Part shown: positions 25,761 through 34,101 of the stretch, piece by piece
Position numbering within the stretch: the stretch's first letter is position 1
Layout of the letters: the number at the start of each line of letters is the position of its first letter
Source: Clostridium sp. CAG:302
GTDB taxonomy: Bacteria > Bacillota_I > Bacilli_A > RF39 > UBA660
Direction of reading: 5' to 3'
DNA: 64,000 nt
NCBI GenBank assembly: GCA_000431795.1
Contig: FR887372.1
Coordinates: 1 to 64,000, forward strand
Notes under the pieces: generated by a model
Databases searched by the model: none
Seen by the model: the letters and a program-made list of their open reading frames with translations, nothing else
Told to the model about the DNA's origin: nothing
Position numbers and translations under genes: made by a program

Positions 25761-27527
25761 TTATTCTACCGTTACAGATTTAGCAAGGTTTCTAGGTTTA
25801 TCGATATCACAACCTTTTAATTTAGCTATATTATAAGCAAGTAATTGCATAGGTATTATTGCCATTAATGGATTTAAAACCTCATTATAATCATCTAATA
25901 ATATTTTATACTTAGAAAAATCATCATCTTTAATATTGGTAATAGTTACAATATTTGCTCCACGAGACTCTACTTCTTTTAGATTGCTAATAGTTTTTTC
26001 ACTAATTTCTTTATCAGTAACTACTGCGATTACACCAAAGTCTTTATCTATCAAAGATATACTACCATGTTTTAATTCTCCTGCTTGAAAGGCTTCACTA
26101 TGTATATAAGATATTTCTTTTAGTTTAAGACTACCTTCCATAGCCAAGTAATAATCTACTAATCTACCTAAATAGAAGATATTCGTTTTATTAACCATTA
26201 TTTTAGATATTTCTTCATAATTATATTCATTAATATATTTAGTAAATATATTAGGAAGTAGTTTTAAACTATTAATAGTTTCTTCTTCAATACTACTACC
26301 TTTAATAGCTAAAAATAATAGTACTAATACTTGGGCTAGATATGCTTTAGTGGTAGCTACTGCTACTTCAATACCAGCCTCAGTATATATAACATATTTA
26401 GCTTCCCTTGCTATTGAAGATTCATGTCTATTTACTATAGCTAAAGTATCAATATTATTCTCTTTAGCTAATTTTAATGATGCTAATGTATCAGCAGTCT
26501 CACCTGACTGTGATATAAGTATAACTAAAGTATCTTTATCAAAGAAATTAGTTTGATATCTATATTCTGATGCAAAGTATACATTAACTCTAATATTAGC
26601 AAATTTTTCAATATAATATTTACCAAGTTGTCCTGCAAAAGAAGCACTACCACAAGCAACAATATCAATATTTTTATATTTCTTTATATCAAAGATATCT
26701 TTTACTTTGTTATTTTCAGTATATAAATTAAGTAATTTCTTTACAAGTTCTGGTTCTTCATTAATTTCTTTTAACATAAAATGATCATAGCCATTCTTAC
26801 TAATAGTTTCCTTTTCTAAAGGAAATTCTTTTACTGTCTTTTGTATTTCTTTCCCTGCTCTATTATAATACTTAACGTTATCTTTAGTTAAATATACTAC
26901 GTCGTAATTATCAAGTACTACATATTTATTAGTTATATGCACAATAGCGGGTATATCACTAGCAAGAACATTTTCATTCTCTCCAATGCCTACGATTAAA
27001 GGACTATCTTTTCTAATACCAAAGATAATATCTTTATAATCATCATTTATAATATTAAAAGCATAACTACCTTTAAGAATATGAGTAATTTTATTTAATA
27101 CTTTAATCATATCTTTCTCTTTATTATAGACATCATCTATAACAGCAGCAGCTACTTCAGTATCAGTACCAGACTTAAATACATATCCTTTCTTTGTTAG
27201 TTCTTTTTTCAACTCATCATAATTTTCAATAATTCCATTATGTACTAATGTTATTTTACCCTGTCTATGAGGATGAGCATTTATATCATTAGCCTCTCCA
27301 TGAGTAGCCCATCTAGTATGAGATATACCAATATTAGTATCCTCATCATAATTTATATTTTCTTCAAGATTCTTAATAGGGCCTTCCTTTTTAATTATCT
27401 TGATTTCATCATCTTTTATATAAGCAATACCTGCCGAATCATAACCTCTATATTCTAAAGATTTTAAACCTGTAAGTATTTTATTTAACGCTTTTTTATT
27501 TCCTGCATAACCTACGATGCCACACAT
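25761..27527 (-). CDS. glmS: Glucosamine-6-phosphate synthase
   Basis: A 588-residue isomerizing glutamine:fructose-6-phosphate aminotransferase, the first step to UDP-GlcNAc for the cell wall. Starts MCGIVGYAGNKKALNKIL, where Cys2 is the glutaminase nucleophile; HTRWATHGEANDINAHPH and HNGIIENYDELK follow. Two SIS domains (DIVACGSASFAGQLG, LVILISQSGETADTLASL, IEVAVATTKAYLAQ, LGRLVDYYLAMEGSLKLKE) and the C-terminal DKPRNLAKSVTVE complete a full-length enzyme. AGGAGG precedes the start. Regulated by the glmS ribozyme directly upstream. Confidence 0.97.
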   Translation of the reverse strand: MCGIVGYAGNKKALNKILTGLKSLEYRGYDSAGIAYIKDDEIKIIKKEGPIKNLEENINYDEDTNIGISHTRWATHGEANDINAHPHRQGKITLVHNGIIENYDELKKELTKKGYVFKSGTDTEVAAAVIDDVYNKEKDMIKVLNKITHILKGSYAFNIINDDYKDIIFGIRKDSPLIVGIGENENVLASDIPAIVHITNKYVVLDNYDVVYLTKDNVKYYNRAGKEIQKTVKEFPLEKETISKNGYDHFMLKEINEEPELVKKLLNLYTENNKVKDIFDIKKYKNIDIVACGSASFAGQLGKYYIEKFANIRVNVYFASEYRYQTNFFDKDTLVILISQSGETADTLASLKLAKENNIDTLAIVNRHESSIAREAKYVIYTEAGIEVAVATTKAYLAQVLVLLFLAIKGSSIEEETINSLKLLPNIFTKYINEYNYEEISKIMVNKTNIFYLGRLVDYYLAMEGSLKLKEISYIHSEAFQAGELKHGSISLIDKDFGVIAVVTDKEISEKTISNLKEVESRGANIVTITNIKDDDFSKYKILLDDYNEVLNPLMAIIPMQLLAYNIAKLKGCDIDKPRNLAKSVTVE

Positions 27528-27574
27528 AATTTTTAACCTCCTCTTATATATGATTATTATCTTGTTACAATTTT

Positions 27575-27695
27575 GATTTTGTTTTTTTATAATAATCTAA
27601 TGAGCATATACACCCAATGTAGTATCCGCCGAAAACTCGATAACTACATACCTCGTTAACTATTTCTAGTCTGGCGCTAATTTATATTTTCTTCT
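27575..27695 (-). ncRNA. glmS self-cleaving ribozyme
   Basis: In the glmS leader on minus: TTAGCGCCAGACTAG (cleavage expected just 5' of GCGCC, at 27677), GTTAACGAGG, TTATCGAG, TTTTCGGCGGATACTAC and a further P3/P4-like region with GGGTGTATATGCTCAT. These are the conserved blocks of the glucosamine-6-phosphate-activated ribozyme in order. 5' boundary approximate. It lets GlcN6P shut down glmS mRNA. Confidence 0.93.
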
Positions 27696-27721
27696 CCCTT
27701 CTATAATATAAACTTTATTAC

Positions 27722-27750
27722 ATTATATCAGAATATTAAAAACGTGTAAA
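27722..27750 (-). promoter_or_regulatory. glmS promoter
   Basis: On minus TTTACA (27750-27745), 17 bases, TATAAT (27727-27722), about 45 bases upstream of the ribozyme core. Confidence 0.7.
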
Positions 27751-27777
27751 CATCTGTAGTTACAATTAACTATTGGT

Positions 27778-28440
27778 TTACACATTTCTATCCTCAAAAA
27801 AGTGTAGTAAATTGGGATGTTTAACTAATTTTTTAGTAACATGACTAGGTAAATTATCTACATCAGGATTAAATAAATCCATCATTTTACCGATACTATT
27901 GGGAATATATTTAGTTATTAAAATGTTATATAAAGCATTCCTATATGCTCCTTTAAAACATCTACATAGTTCTTCTTTATTTAATTCTATTAATTTATTT
28001 CTACTAAGGGTAGACTTTTTATAATTATCAAAATCAATTACCTTAATACCATTCTTACCAAATATTATATTACTAAAGTTCATATCACCAATTAATATAC
28101 TATTTTCTGATAATATTATAACATCTCTATATATCTTTATAAAACTATCTATAATATAGTATGTATCTATATTTAGAATATCTTCGATAAATGGTTCATA
28201 ATACTCCATAGTATAACTAGTTATTTGACCTCTTATAGTATTAAATACATAATCATATAATTTAACTAAAGACTCTAAATCTAAACTCTTAATAGTATTA
28301 AATACCCATTCATCTATAACATGATCTTTAATAGTGGTCATAGTATATTCTTCATATACTTTTTGACATATTTTGTTATCAATATTTTTTACACTAGCGT
28401 GTGTACCCCACATTATACTCTCATCATATAAATTTTTCAT
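27778..28440 (-). CDS. Kinase-like (APH/protein-kinase fold) protein
   Basis: 220 residues. The C-terminal half has the kinase-fold catalytic pattern: ILIGDMNFSNIIF (GDxxxxN loop, near 115-127) followed by GIKVIDFDNYKKS (the DFx metal site). The N-terminal lobe is short and lacks an obvious glycine loop, like lipopolysaccharide-kinase and aminoglycoside-phosphotransferase relatives. Its start overlaps the upstream HExxH gene by 17 bases and follows AAGGAG, so the three genes 30034-27778 form an operon. Substrate unknown. Confidence 0.65.
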   Translation of the reverse strand: MKNLYDESIMWGTHASVKNIDNKICQKVYEEYTMTTIKDHVIDEWVFNTIKSLDLESLVKLYDYVFNTIRGQITSYTMEYYEPFIEDILNIDTYYIIDSFIKIYRDVIILSENSILIGDMNFSNIIFGKNGIKVIDFDNYKKSTLSRNKLIELNKEELCRCFKGAYRNALYNILITKYIPNSIGKMMDLFNPDVDNLPSHVTKKLVKHPNLLHFFEDRNV

Positions 28441-29233
28441 AAGTCTGCTCCTTATTTTTAATTAAATAATATTCTTCTTTATTTAAAGGTAGCCCTTTTA
28501 TTAATCTTTCCTCTAGTGAAAGACTTCTCTTTGTTTTCATTAATATTTTATTAGTATTATTTCTAGTAATAGGAATACCACTATATGATATCTTACCTCC
28601 AGTAATAGTTAAAAGTTCCAATAAAGGACAACTATTCTTTGAATAATATTCTTTTATTAATCTATTATATTTGCTATTAAAAACATTTATAATATATCTA
28701 GTAGTAATCTCAGACATATCTAAGAATGTTCTTATTTTATTACAACTAATTATATTAGCCTCTCTTTCTATAGAAAATAAATCATGATGTTTTTTATATA
28801 CACTAGGATATACTTCTATCGCAATATTATTGATCTCAATTAGTTTTCTTTCAAAACTATCTTGAGGTAAAGTATTAGCCTTTTTATTTTGAATAACATG
28901 TTCTATCTCGTGAAAGATAACTTCTAATACACTTAAACATATAAATAAGTATTTATCAAAATAATCAGAACTAGTATCATATATTCTTTTATGTATTTTA
29001 TAGATATCAGAATAATCTTTAATCATTTTGTTTATATTAAACTTTAATATTCTGCTTTCATAAAAGTAAGAGGCTAAGGCTATATTTTGATAATTATAAT
29101 CTATATCTTTTACATACTCTATTAGCTTTTCTTCTTTAATTATTATACTTATAATACTATCTATAAAATTATCATCAGGTACTTTTTTATTAATGGTATA
29201 AGTATAGATAATATTCAATAGTTCTTCATACAT
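28424..29233 (-). CDS. HExxH protein, paralogue 1
   Basis: 269 residues, soluble. Putative zinc site VIFHEIEHVIQ (near 105-115) and, about 55 residues on, HHDLFSIEREANIIS, where ERExAN resembles the third-ligand helix of ImmA/IrrE-type peptidases. The C-terminus RSLSLEERLIKGLPLNKEEYY is a motif shared with the next gene, which is a diverged tandem copy of the same length. No signal peptide. Whether it is an active protease is not shown; the family is not one I can name. Confidence 0.6.
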   Translation of the reverse strand: MYEELLNIIYTYTINKKVPDDNFIDSIISIIIKEEKLIEYVKDIDYNYQNIALASYFYESRILKFNINKMIKDYSDIYKIHKRIYDTSSDYFDKYLFICLSVLEVIFHEIEHVIQNKKANTLPQDSFERKLIEINNIAIEVYPSVYKKHHDLFSIEREANIISCNKIRTFLDMSEITTRYIINVFNSKYNRLIKEYYSKNSCPLLELLTITGGKISYSGIPITRNNTNKILMKTKRSLSLEERLIKGLPLNKEEYYLIKNKEQTYEKFI

Positions 29234-29248
29234 AATACTACTCCTATA

Positions 29249-30034
29249 TCATTTACTATTTATTTTAGTTAATTCTTTTTTAGTAATAGGTAAACCAAAT
29301 AATATTCTATTATCAAGAGAAACTTCATTCTTAACCCTTCTTAATAATTTTTTACTATTTTCTTTATTAATTAAAATATCTTCATAATATAGATGAATTC
29401 CAGAAATATTAATATATTCAAGTAATGGTATATTTTTATGTATATAATAATTGGTAATAAACCAATTATATTCTTTAACAAAAACTTCATTTATAAATAA
29501 AGAAAAAGCACCATCTATTTTTAATATTTCTATTAGTTTACTAGTACTATTTATAATAGCCATTCTTTCCGTAGGAAATAAGTCATGCTCTTTTCTATAA
29601 AAATCAGGATTAATAGATATTATATCAAGACTATTTTGAATTAAACTTTTTTCAAAAGTATTTCCATTAGTAGTTTCTAATGTCTTTATTTGTTTTGCAT
29701 GTTCTAATTCGTGTAATATAGTTAAAATAAACATTAAAGATAAACAAATATATTCTTCTAAATCACTTATATTTATTATTGGTTCATAAGAATTTTTATA
29801 AAAATTAAAACTTTTTTTAGCATATTCGAGTATATTAGCAACATTAAATCTTAGTGTTTTAGAGGTAAACCCATATGCAGCATTATAATCATAATTATAA
29901 TCTATTTCCTTAATATATTCTCTTAAATTATCTTTATTAATAGCTATATCTAAAACATCCTCTAGAAAATGTTTATCTGGTTCTTTATAATTAAAAACAT
30001 AAGTATAGATAATATTTAATAATTCTGTATACAT
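29249..30034 (-). CDS. HExxH protein, paralogue 2
   Basis: 261 residues from MYTELLNIIYTYVFNYKEPD (30034, after TTGGAGGATGTT; the ATG 12 bases earlier lies inside that site). Aligns with 28424-29233 throughout: same opening (ELLNIIYTY), TILHELEHAKQ for the HExxH site, EHDLFPTERMAIIN, LLEYINISGIHLYYEDI, and NEVSLDNRILFGLPITKKE. First gene of a three-gene unit with the second paralogue and the kinase-like gene. Function unknown. Confidence 0.6.
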   Translation of the reverse strand: MYTELLNIIYTYVFNYKEPDKHFLEDVLDIAINKDNLREYIKEIDYNYDYNAAYGFTSKTLRFNVANILEYAKKSFNFYKNSYEPIINISDLEEYICLSLMFILTILHELEHAKQIKTLETTNGNTFEKSLIQNSLDIISINPDFYRKEHDLFPTERMAIINSTSKLIEILKIDGAFSLFINEVFVKEYNWFITNYYIHKNIPLLEYINISGIHLYYEDILINKENSKKLLRRVKNEVSLDNRILFGLPITKKELTKINSK

Positions 30035-30135
30035 AACATCCTCCAAGTATCTAATATACTATCATAAAAGTTCTAAATAGTAAAGAAAAAACACCTATAT
30101 AAATGTTAGTTTTTTTATTAATTATATATAATTAT

Positions 30136-30188
30136 CATAACATAGACCCTAGGCTATGTTATGCCTCTTAAGACCTTGGCTTAAGAGG
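30136..30188 (+). repeat. Tandem-hairpin element A2 (3' of rplQ)
   Basis: CATAACATAG, loop ACCCTAGG, CTATGTTATG (30136-30163), then CCTCTTAAG, loop ACCTTGG, CTTAAGAGG (30164-30188). Both stems perfect. Almost the same sequence as A4, 32 kb away. Lies behind the rplQ terminator. Confidence 0.8.
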
Positions 30189-30194
30189 AAAGAA

Positions 30195-30226
30195 AAAGAG
30201 ATACCTAAATTAATAGATATCTCTTT
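30195..30226 (-). terminator. Terminator of the ribosomal superoperon
   Basis: Nine-base stem AAAGAGATA/TATCTCTTT with T's following on minus, six bases behind the rplQ stop. Confidence 0.75.
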
Positions 30227-30231
30227 ATATA

Positions 30232-30573
30232 TTAAACTAGTTCTAAAATAACTTCTAGAGCAGAGTCTCCTTTTCTTTCAGTCATCTTAATAATTCTAGT
30301 ATAACCACCATTTCTATCTTTATATTTAACTGCTAAATCATTAAATACTTTATCAACGGCTTTCTTATCATTATGTAAAAATGCAAGGGCAAGTCTTCTT
30401 GATACTAAAGTACCTTTTTTACCATAAGTTACCATTTTATCAAAACTCTTTCTAACTTCTTTAGCTCTAGTTTCAGTAGTAACTATTCTTTCATTTTCAA
30501 TTAGTTGTTTAGTTAAAGTAGCTAACATACTTCTTCTATGTTTATTATCTCTACCTAATTTTCTATATGCCAT
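30232..30573 (-). CDS. rplQ: Ribosomal protein L17
   Basis: 113 residues, the short bacterial form: MAYRKLGRDNKHRRSMLATL, LIENERIVTTETRAKEVR, and the C-terminus GGYTRIIKMTERKGDSALEV. Large-subunit protein near the exit tunnel. Last gene of the alpha operon, 15 bases behind rpoA, with AGGAGG before its ATG. Two hairpin structures (terminator and A2) lie behind it. Confidence 0.97.
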   Translation of the reverse strand: MAYRKLGRDNKHRRSMLATLTKQLIENERIVTTETRAKEVRKSFDKMVTYGKKGTLVSRRLALAFLHNDKKAVDKVFNDLAVKYKDRNGGYTRIIKMTERKGDSALEVILELV

Positions 30574-30587
30574 AATTACCTCCTCTA

Positions 30588-31550
30588 TTAATTTTCATCT
30601 TTAAATGTAAGACCCATGTCTTTAACTTTATCCATTACTTCTTTTAATGACTTCTTACCAAGATTTCTAATCTTCATCATTTCATTTTCAGTCTTATCAA
30701 CTAAATCTTTTAAAGTAAGAATATTAGCTCTCTTTAAGCAATTATATGCTCTTACAGAGAAATCTAAATCATCAATAGAAGTCTCTAATATCTTAACAGC
30801 AGGGTCTTCACTCTTAGATATCATAAGTCCTGTTTCATCTGCAATTGAGTTAAGTTCAGTTAATACTTCAAAATGCTCAATTAAGATTCTAGCAGCTAGT
30901 GCTAAAGCCTCTTCTGGAGTAATTGAACCATTAGTCCAAACTTCAAGAATTAATTTATCATAATTATTATTTTGACCTACTCTAGCATTTTCTACTTCAT
31001 AGTTAATTCTTTCAATAGGAGAATATAAACTATCAATAGCAATTGCTCCTACTTTAGTCTTATTATTTTGAGCAAGTATCTTCTTATTATCTTCTGCTAC
31101 TATATATCCTCTTCCTGATCCAATAGTCATTTCCATATTTAATTTTCCACCTTCAACAAGTGTAGCAATTACATGGTCAGGATTTAATATCTCTATATCA
31201 GCATCAGCTTCGATATCACCAGCAGTAACTACTCCTGGAGTATCTTTTTTAAGTCTTAATATTTTATCATCATCTTTAGAATGATTTTTAAGTACAATTC
31301 CCTTTAAATTTAATACGATAGCAGTAACATCTTCGATAACTCCATCAATCTTTTGAAATTCATGAGCTACTCCATCTATTTTAACTGAAGTTATAGCATC
31401 ACCAGGAAGTGATGATAACATAACTCTTCTAAGTGCATTACCTAAAGTTGTTCCAAATCCTCTTTCTAGTGGTTCAAGTTCAAATTTACCATAGAAAGAA
31501 TCCTTTACATATTCTTTTACCTTATAATCTGGTTTTTCAAATTTTAACAT
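30588..31550 (-). CDS. rpoA: RNA polymerase alpha subunit
   Basis: 320 residues, complete. N-terminal dimerization domain 1-230 (GKFELEPLERGFGTTLGNAL, RRVMLSSLPGDAITSVKIDG; SPIERINYEVENARVGQ; EALALAARILIEHFEVL), a linker, and the C-terminal UP-element/activator-binding domain 245-315 (AYNCLKRANILTLKDLVDKT, IRNLGKKSLKEVMDKVKDMG). Placed between rpsK and rplQ as in other Bacillota. Confidence 0.98.
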   Translation of the reverse strand: MLKFEKPDYKVKEYVKDSFYGKFELEPLERGFGTTLGNALRRVMLSSLPGDAITSVKIDGVAHEFQKIDGVIEDVTAIVLNLKGIVLKNHSKDDDKILRLKKDTPGVVTAGDIEADADIEILNPDHVIATLVEGGKLNMEMTIGSGRGYIVAEDNKKILAQNNKTKVGAIAIDSLYSPIERINYEVENARVGQNNNYDKLILEVWTNGSITPEEALALAARILIEHFEVLTELNSIADETGLMISKSEDPAVKILETSIDDLDFSVRAYNCLKRANILTLKDLVDKTENEMMKIRNLGKKSLKEVMDKVKDMGLTFKDEN

Positions 31551-31571
31551 TAGACACGCTTCCTTTCTTTA

Positions 31572-31958
31572 TTATCCACGTCTTCTTTTTGGTGGACGAC
31601 AACCATTATGTGGAATTGGTGTTACATCAGTTATTGATTCTATTTCTAATCCAGCAGTTTGTAATGATCTAATTGCAGCTTCTCTTCCAGAGCCTAAGCC
31701 TTTTACTTCTACTTTTACTTTCTTCATACCTGCAGCTACTGCATCTCTTCCAGCAGCTTCAGCAGACATACCAGCAGCAAATGGAGTAGATTTCTTACTA
31801 CCTTTTACTCCTTGTTTTCCAGAAGAAGCCCAGCTTACAACATTTCCTTCTAAGTCAGTAATAGTTACGATTGTGTTGTTGAATGTTGAATGAATATGAG
31901 CTATACCAGCAGGAATATTCTTTTTAGTTTTTCTTTTTCTTGAATTATATTTTCCCAT
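31572..31958 (-). CDS. rpsK: Ribosomal protein S11
   Basis: 128 residues: GIAHIHSTFNNTIVTITDLE near 17-36, then SSGKQGVKGSKKSTPFAAG and the basic end TPIPHNGCRPPKRRRG. Platform protein of the small subunit. The IVxxR/DVTPIPHNGCRPPK tail is family-typical. Between rpsM and rpoA with AGGAGG ahead. Confidence 0.97.
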   Translation of the reverse strand: MGKYNSRKRKTKKNIPAGIAHIHSTFNNTIVTITDLEGNVVSWASSGKQGVKGSKKSTPFAAGMSAEAAGRDAVAAGMKKVKVEVKGLGSGREAAIRSLQTAGLEIESITDVTPIPHNGCRPPKRRRG

Positions 31959-31971
31959 ATTTTCCTCCTAA

Positions 31972-32337
31972 TTATTTTTTCTTATTAGCAACAACTTTTC
32001 CTTTACCCTTACGAGTTCTAGCATTTCTACTAGTTCTTTGTCCTCTTACTGGTAAATTCTTTTTATGTCTTGTACCTTGATAAGAATTAATTTCCATCTT
32101 AGTTTTAATATTTAAGTTAATTTCTCTTCTTAAATCGCCTTCAGTTAAGTATTTATCTACTTCTTTTCTAATTCTAGAAAGTTCATCATCAGTTAAATCC
32201 TTAGCTTTTTTATTTAAGTCAACTTTAGCATCATTAAGAATTGTTTTAGATAATTGTCTTCCAATACCATAAATGTATGTAAGAGATATCTCAATTCTTT
32301 TGTCGTTAGGTATATCTACACCTTTAATTCTTGCCAT
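31972..32337 (-). CDS. rpsM: Ribosomal protein S13
   Basis: 121 residues: MARIKGVDIPNDKRIEISLT, YIYGIGRQLSKTILNDAKVD (helix-hairpin-helix), and the basic tail RGQRTSRNARTRKGKGK contacting tRNA at the head of the small subunit. Between rpmJ and rpsK. Confidence 0.97.
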   Translation of the reverse strand: MARIKGVDIPNDKRIEISLTYIYGIGRQLSKTILNDAKVDLNKKAKDLTDDELSRIRKEVDKYLTEGDLRREINLNIKTKMEINSYQGTRHKKNLPVRGQRTSRNARTRKGKGKVVANKKK

Positions 32338-32355
32338 ATTATTATTTCCTCCCTA

Positions 32356-32469
32356 TTAACCTTGTTTTTGTTTGTGTTTTGGATTTTCACAAATAACCAT
32401 TACTTTACCTTTTCTTTTAATAATTTTACATTTGTCGCATATTTTCTTTACGGATGCTCTTACTTTCAT
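32356..32469 (-). CDS. rpmJ: Ribosomal protein L36
   Basis: 37 residues, too short for most gene callers: MKVRASVKKICDKCKIIKRK, then GKVMVICENPKHKQKQG. Cys11, Cys14, Cys27 and His32 form the zinc site, so this is the zinc-binding form. Follows GGAGGG and lies in its usual place between infA and rpsM. Confidence 0.95.
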   Translation of the reverse strand: MKVRASVKKICDKCKIIKRKGKVMVICENPKHKQKQG

Positions 32470-32481
32470 TATTCATCCCTC

Positions 32482-32700
32482 CTATTTCTTATTATATACA
32501 ATACGCCCTTGTGTTAGATCGTATGGTGACATAGCTAAAACCACAGTATCACCTGGTAAGATACGTATGTTGTTCATGCGCATTTTACCAGAAACATGGG
32601 CAACTACTATGTGGCCTCCATCAAGTTCAACTTTGAATTTTCCCTGTGGTAAATTATCAAGTACTTTTCCTTCTACTTCGATTAACTCTTCTCTACTCAC
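32482..32700 (-). CDS. infA: Translation initiation factor IF-1
   Basis: 72 residues from a GTG at 32700 (SREELIEVEGKVLDNLPQGK). I prefer GTG because AGGAG lies nine bases ahead and the length then matches the 72 residues of bacterial IF-1; the ATG at 32709 directly abuts that site. OB fold with FKVELDGGHIVVAHVSGKMR and ILPGDTVVLAMSPYDLTQGR. Overlaps the map stop. Confidence 0.95.
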   Translation of the reverse strand: MSREELIEVEGKVLDNLPQGKFKVELDGGHIVVAHVSGKMRMNNIRILPGDTVVLAMSPYDLTQGRIVYNKK

Positions 32701-33451
32701 ATTTATCATCTCCTGTTAGTATTTCATAACCATCGTCAGTAACAATAATTGTATGTTCAAAATGAGCTGATGGTTTATTATCACCTGTAACTATTGTCCA
32801 ATCATCATCAAGTAAATATATTTTAGCAGTACCTAAATTAAGCATAGGTTCTACGGCAATAGTCATTCCTTTTTTTAAAATTATTCCAGTACCCGCTTCT
32901 CCATAGTTAGGTACTTCTGGATCCTCATGCAAATGTGATCCAATACCATGACCTACTAGTTCTTTAACAACTCCTAGTTTATGTTTTTTAGCATATTCTT
33001 CAATAGCATTAGATACATCTCCAAGATGAATTCCATCTTTTACTTTACTTAATCCTTCATATAAAGCCTTCTCAGTATGAGTAAGTAAATATTCTTTCTC
33101 TTTTGATACAGTTCCTACTCTATAACTCCAAGCAGAATCACCATGATATCCTTTGTAGCAGGCACATATATCTAAAGTTACAATATCACCATTCTTAAGC
33201 TTTCTTTTCCCCGGTATACCATGTACTACTTCTTCATTAACTGAAATACATATACTCGCAGGATAACCTTCATATCCTAAACATGATGGAGTAGCATCTC
33301 TACTTATAATATAGTCATGAGCTAGTTTATCTAACTCACCAGTAGTAATACCAGGTTTAATATAAGGTTTTAAATACTGATGAGTATCATAAACTATTCT
33401 TCCTGCCACTCTCATTAAGGATAATTCATAATCACTTTTAATAGTTATCAT
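32693..33451 (-). CDS. map: Methionine aminopeptidase, type I
   Basis: 252 residues, removing the initiator Met. Substrate pocket SICISVNEEVVHGIPGKRKL, metal ligands Asp in DIVTLDICACYKGYHGDSAW (GDIVTLD...HGD), His in GHGIGSHLHEDPEVPN, Glu in AVEPMLNLG and Glu in FEHTIIVTDDGYEILT. Standard place between adk and infA; its start overlaps the adk stop TGA (ATGA). Confidence 0.97.
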   Translation of the reverse strand: MITIKSDYELSLMRVAGRIVYDTHQYLKPYIKPGITTGELDKLAHDYIISRDATPSCLGYEGYPASICISVNEEVVHGIPGKRKLKNGDIVTLDICACYKGYHGDSAWSYRVGTVSKEKEYLLTHTEKALYEGLSKVKDGIHLGDVSNAIEEYAKKHKLGVVKELVGHGIGSHLHEDPEVPNYGEAGTGIILKKGMTIAVEPMLNLGTAKIYLLDDDWTIVTGDNKPSAHFEHTIIVTDDGYEILTGDDKCE

Positions 33452-34101
33452 TTAATTACCTTCTCTACTTCTTCAAAAACTTCATCTGAATTTTTATCAG
33501 TAACATTAATTTTAACTAAATTATTCTTCTTCTCATAATAGTCCACTAGAGGGAAAGTTTCATTCATATAAGTATTAAATCTATTTATGAATGTCTCCTC
33601 ATTATCATCACTTCTAGATTTCAAAGGACTACCACAGCTATCACATATTCCTTCTTTGACAGGAGATAATTCCTTATTTAGTAAGTTATAAGATAAACCA
33701 CACTTAGAACATACCAATCTAGATAATGCTCTTTGCATAGCAACATCTTTATCAATATCTAAAAGTATTACCTTTCCTAAATCAAAATCTAATTCTTCAA
33801 GTAACTTGTCATAGACAATTGCTTGATTAACGTTTCTAGGATAACCATCTAAGATATAGCCTTTTTTACAATCTTTACTTGATAATCTCTTTTTTAATAA
33901 TTTAGTTATCACTTCATCTGAAACAAATTCTCCTCTAGCCATAGCATCTTTTATTTCAAGACCAAGCTTAGTTGAATTCTTTATTTCATCTCTTAAAAGA
34001 TCGCCAGTTGATATATGAGGAATATTATATTTGTCACAGATTCTTGCAGATACTGTTCCTTTACCCGCAGCTGGTGGGGCAATAAATATAATATTCTTCA
34101 T
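33448..34101 (-). CDS. adk: Adenylate kinase (zinc-lid form)
   Basis: 217 residues. P-loop FIAPPAAGKGTVSARICDKY, AMP-binding HISTGDLLRDEIKNST and GYILDGYPRNVNQA, LID with four Cys (CSKCGLSYN and CDSCGSP), so the zinc-stabilised Gram-positive form, followed by the RSDDNEETFINRF arginines. Its ATG overlaps the secY stop by one base. It ends in TGA, evidence that TGA is a stop here. Confidence 0.97.
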   Translation of the reverse strand: MKNIIFIAPPAAGKGTVSARICDKYNIPHISTGDLLRDEIKNSTKLGLEIKDAMARGEFVSDEVITKLLKKRLSSKDCKKGYILDGYPRNVNQAIVYDKLLEELDFDLGKVILLDIDKDVAMQRALSRLVCSKCGLSYNLLNKELSPVKEGICDSCGSPLKSRSDDNEETFINRFNTYMNETFPLVDYYEKKNNLVKINVTDKNSDEVFEEVEKVIK

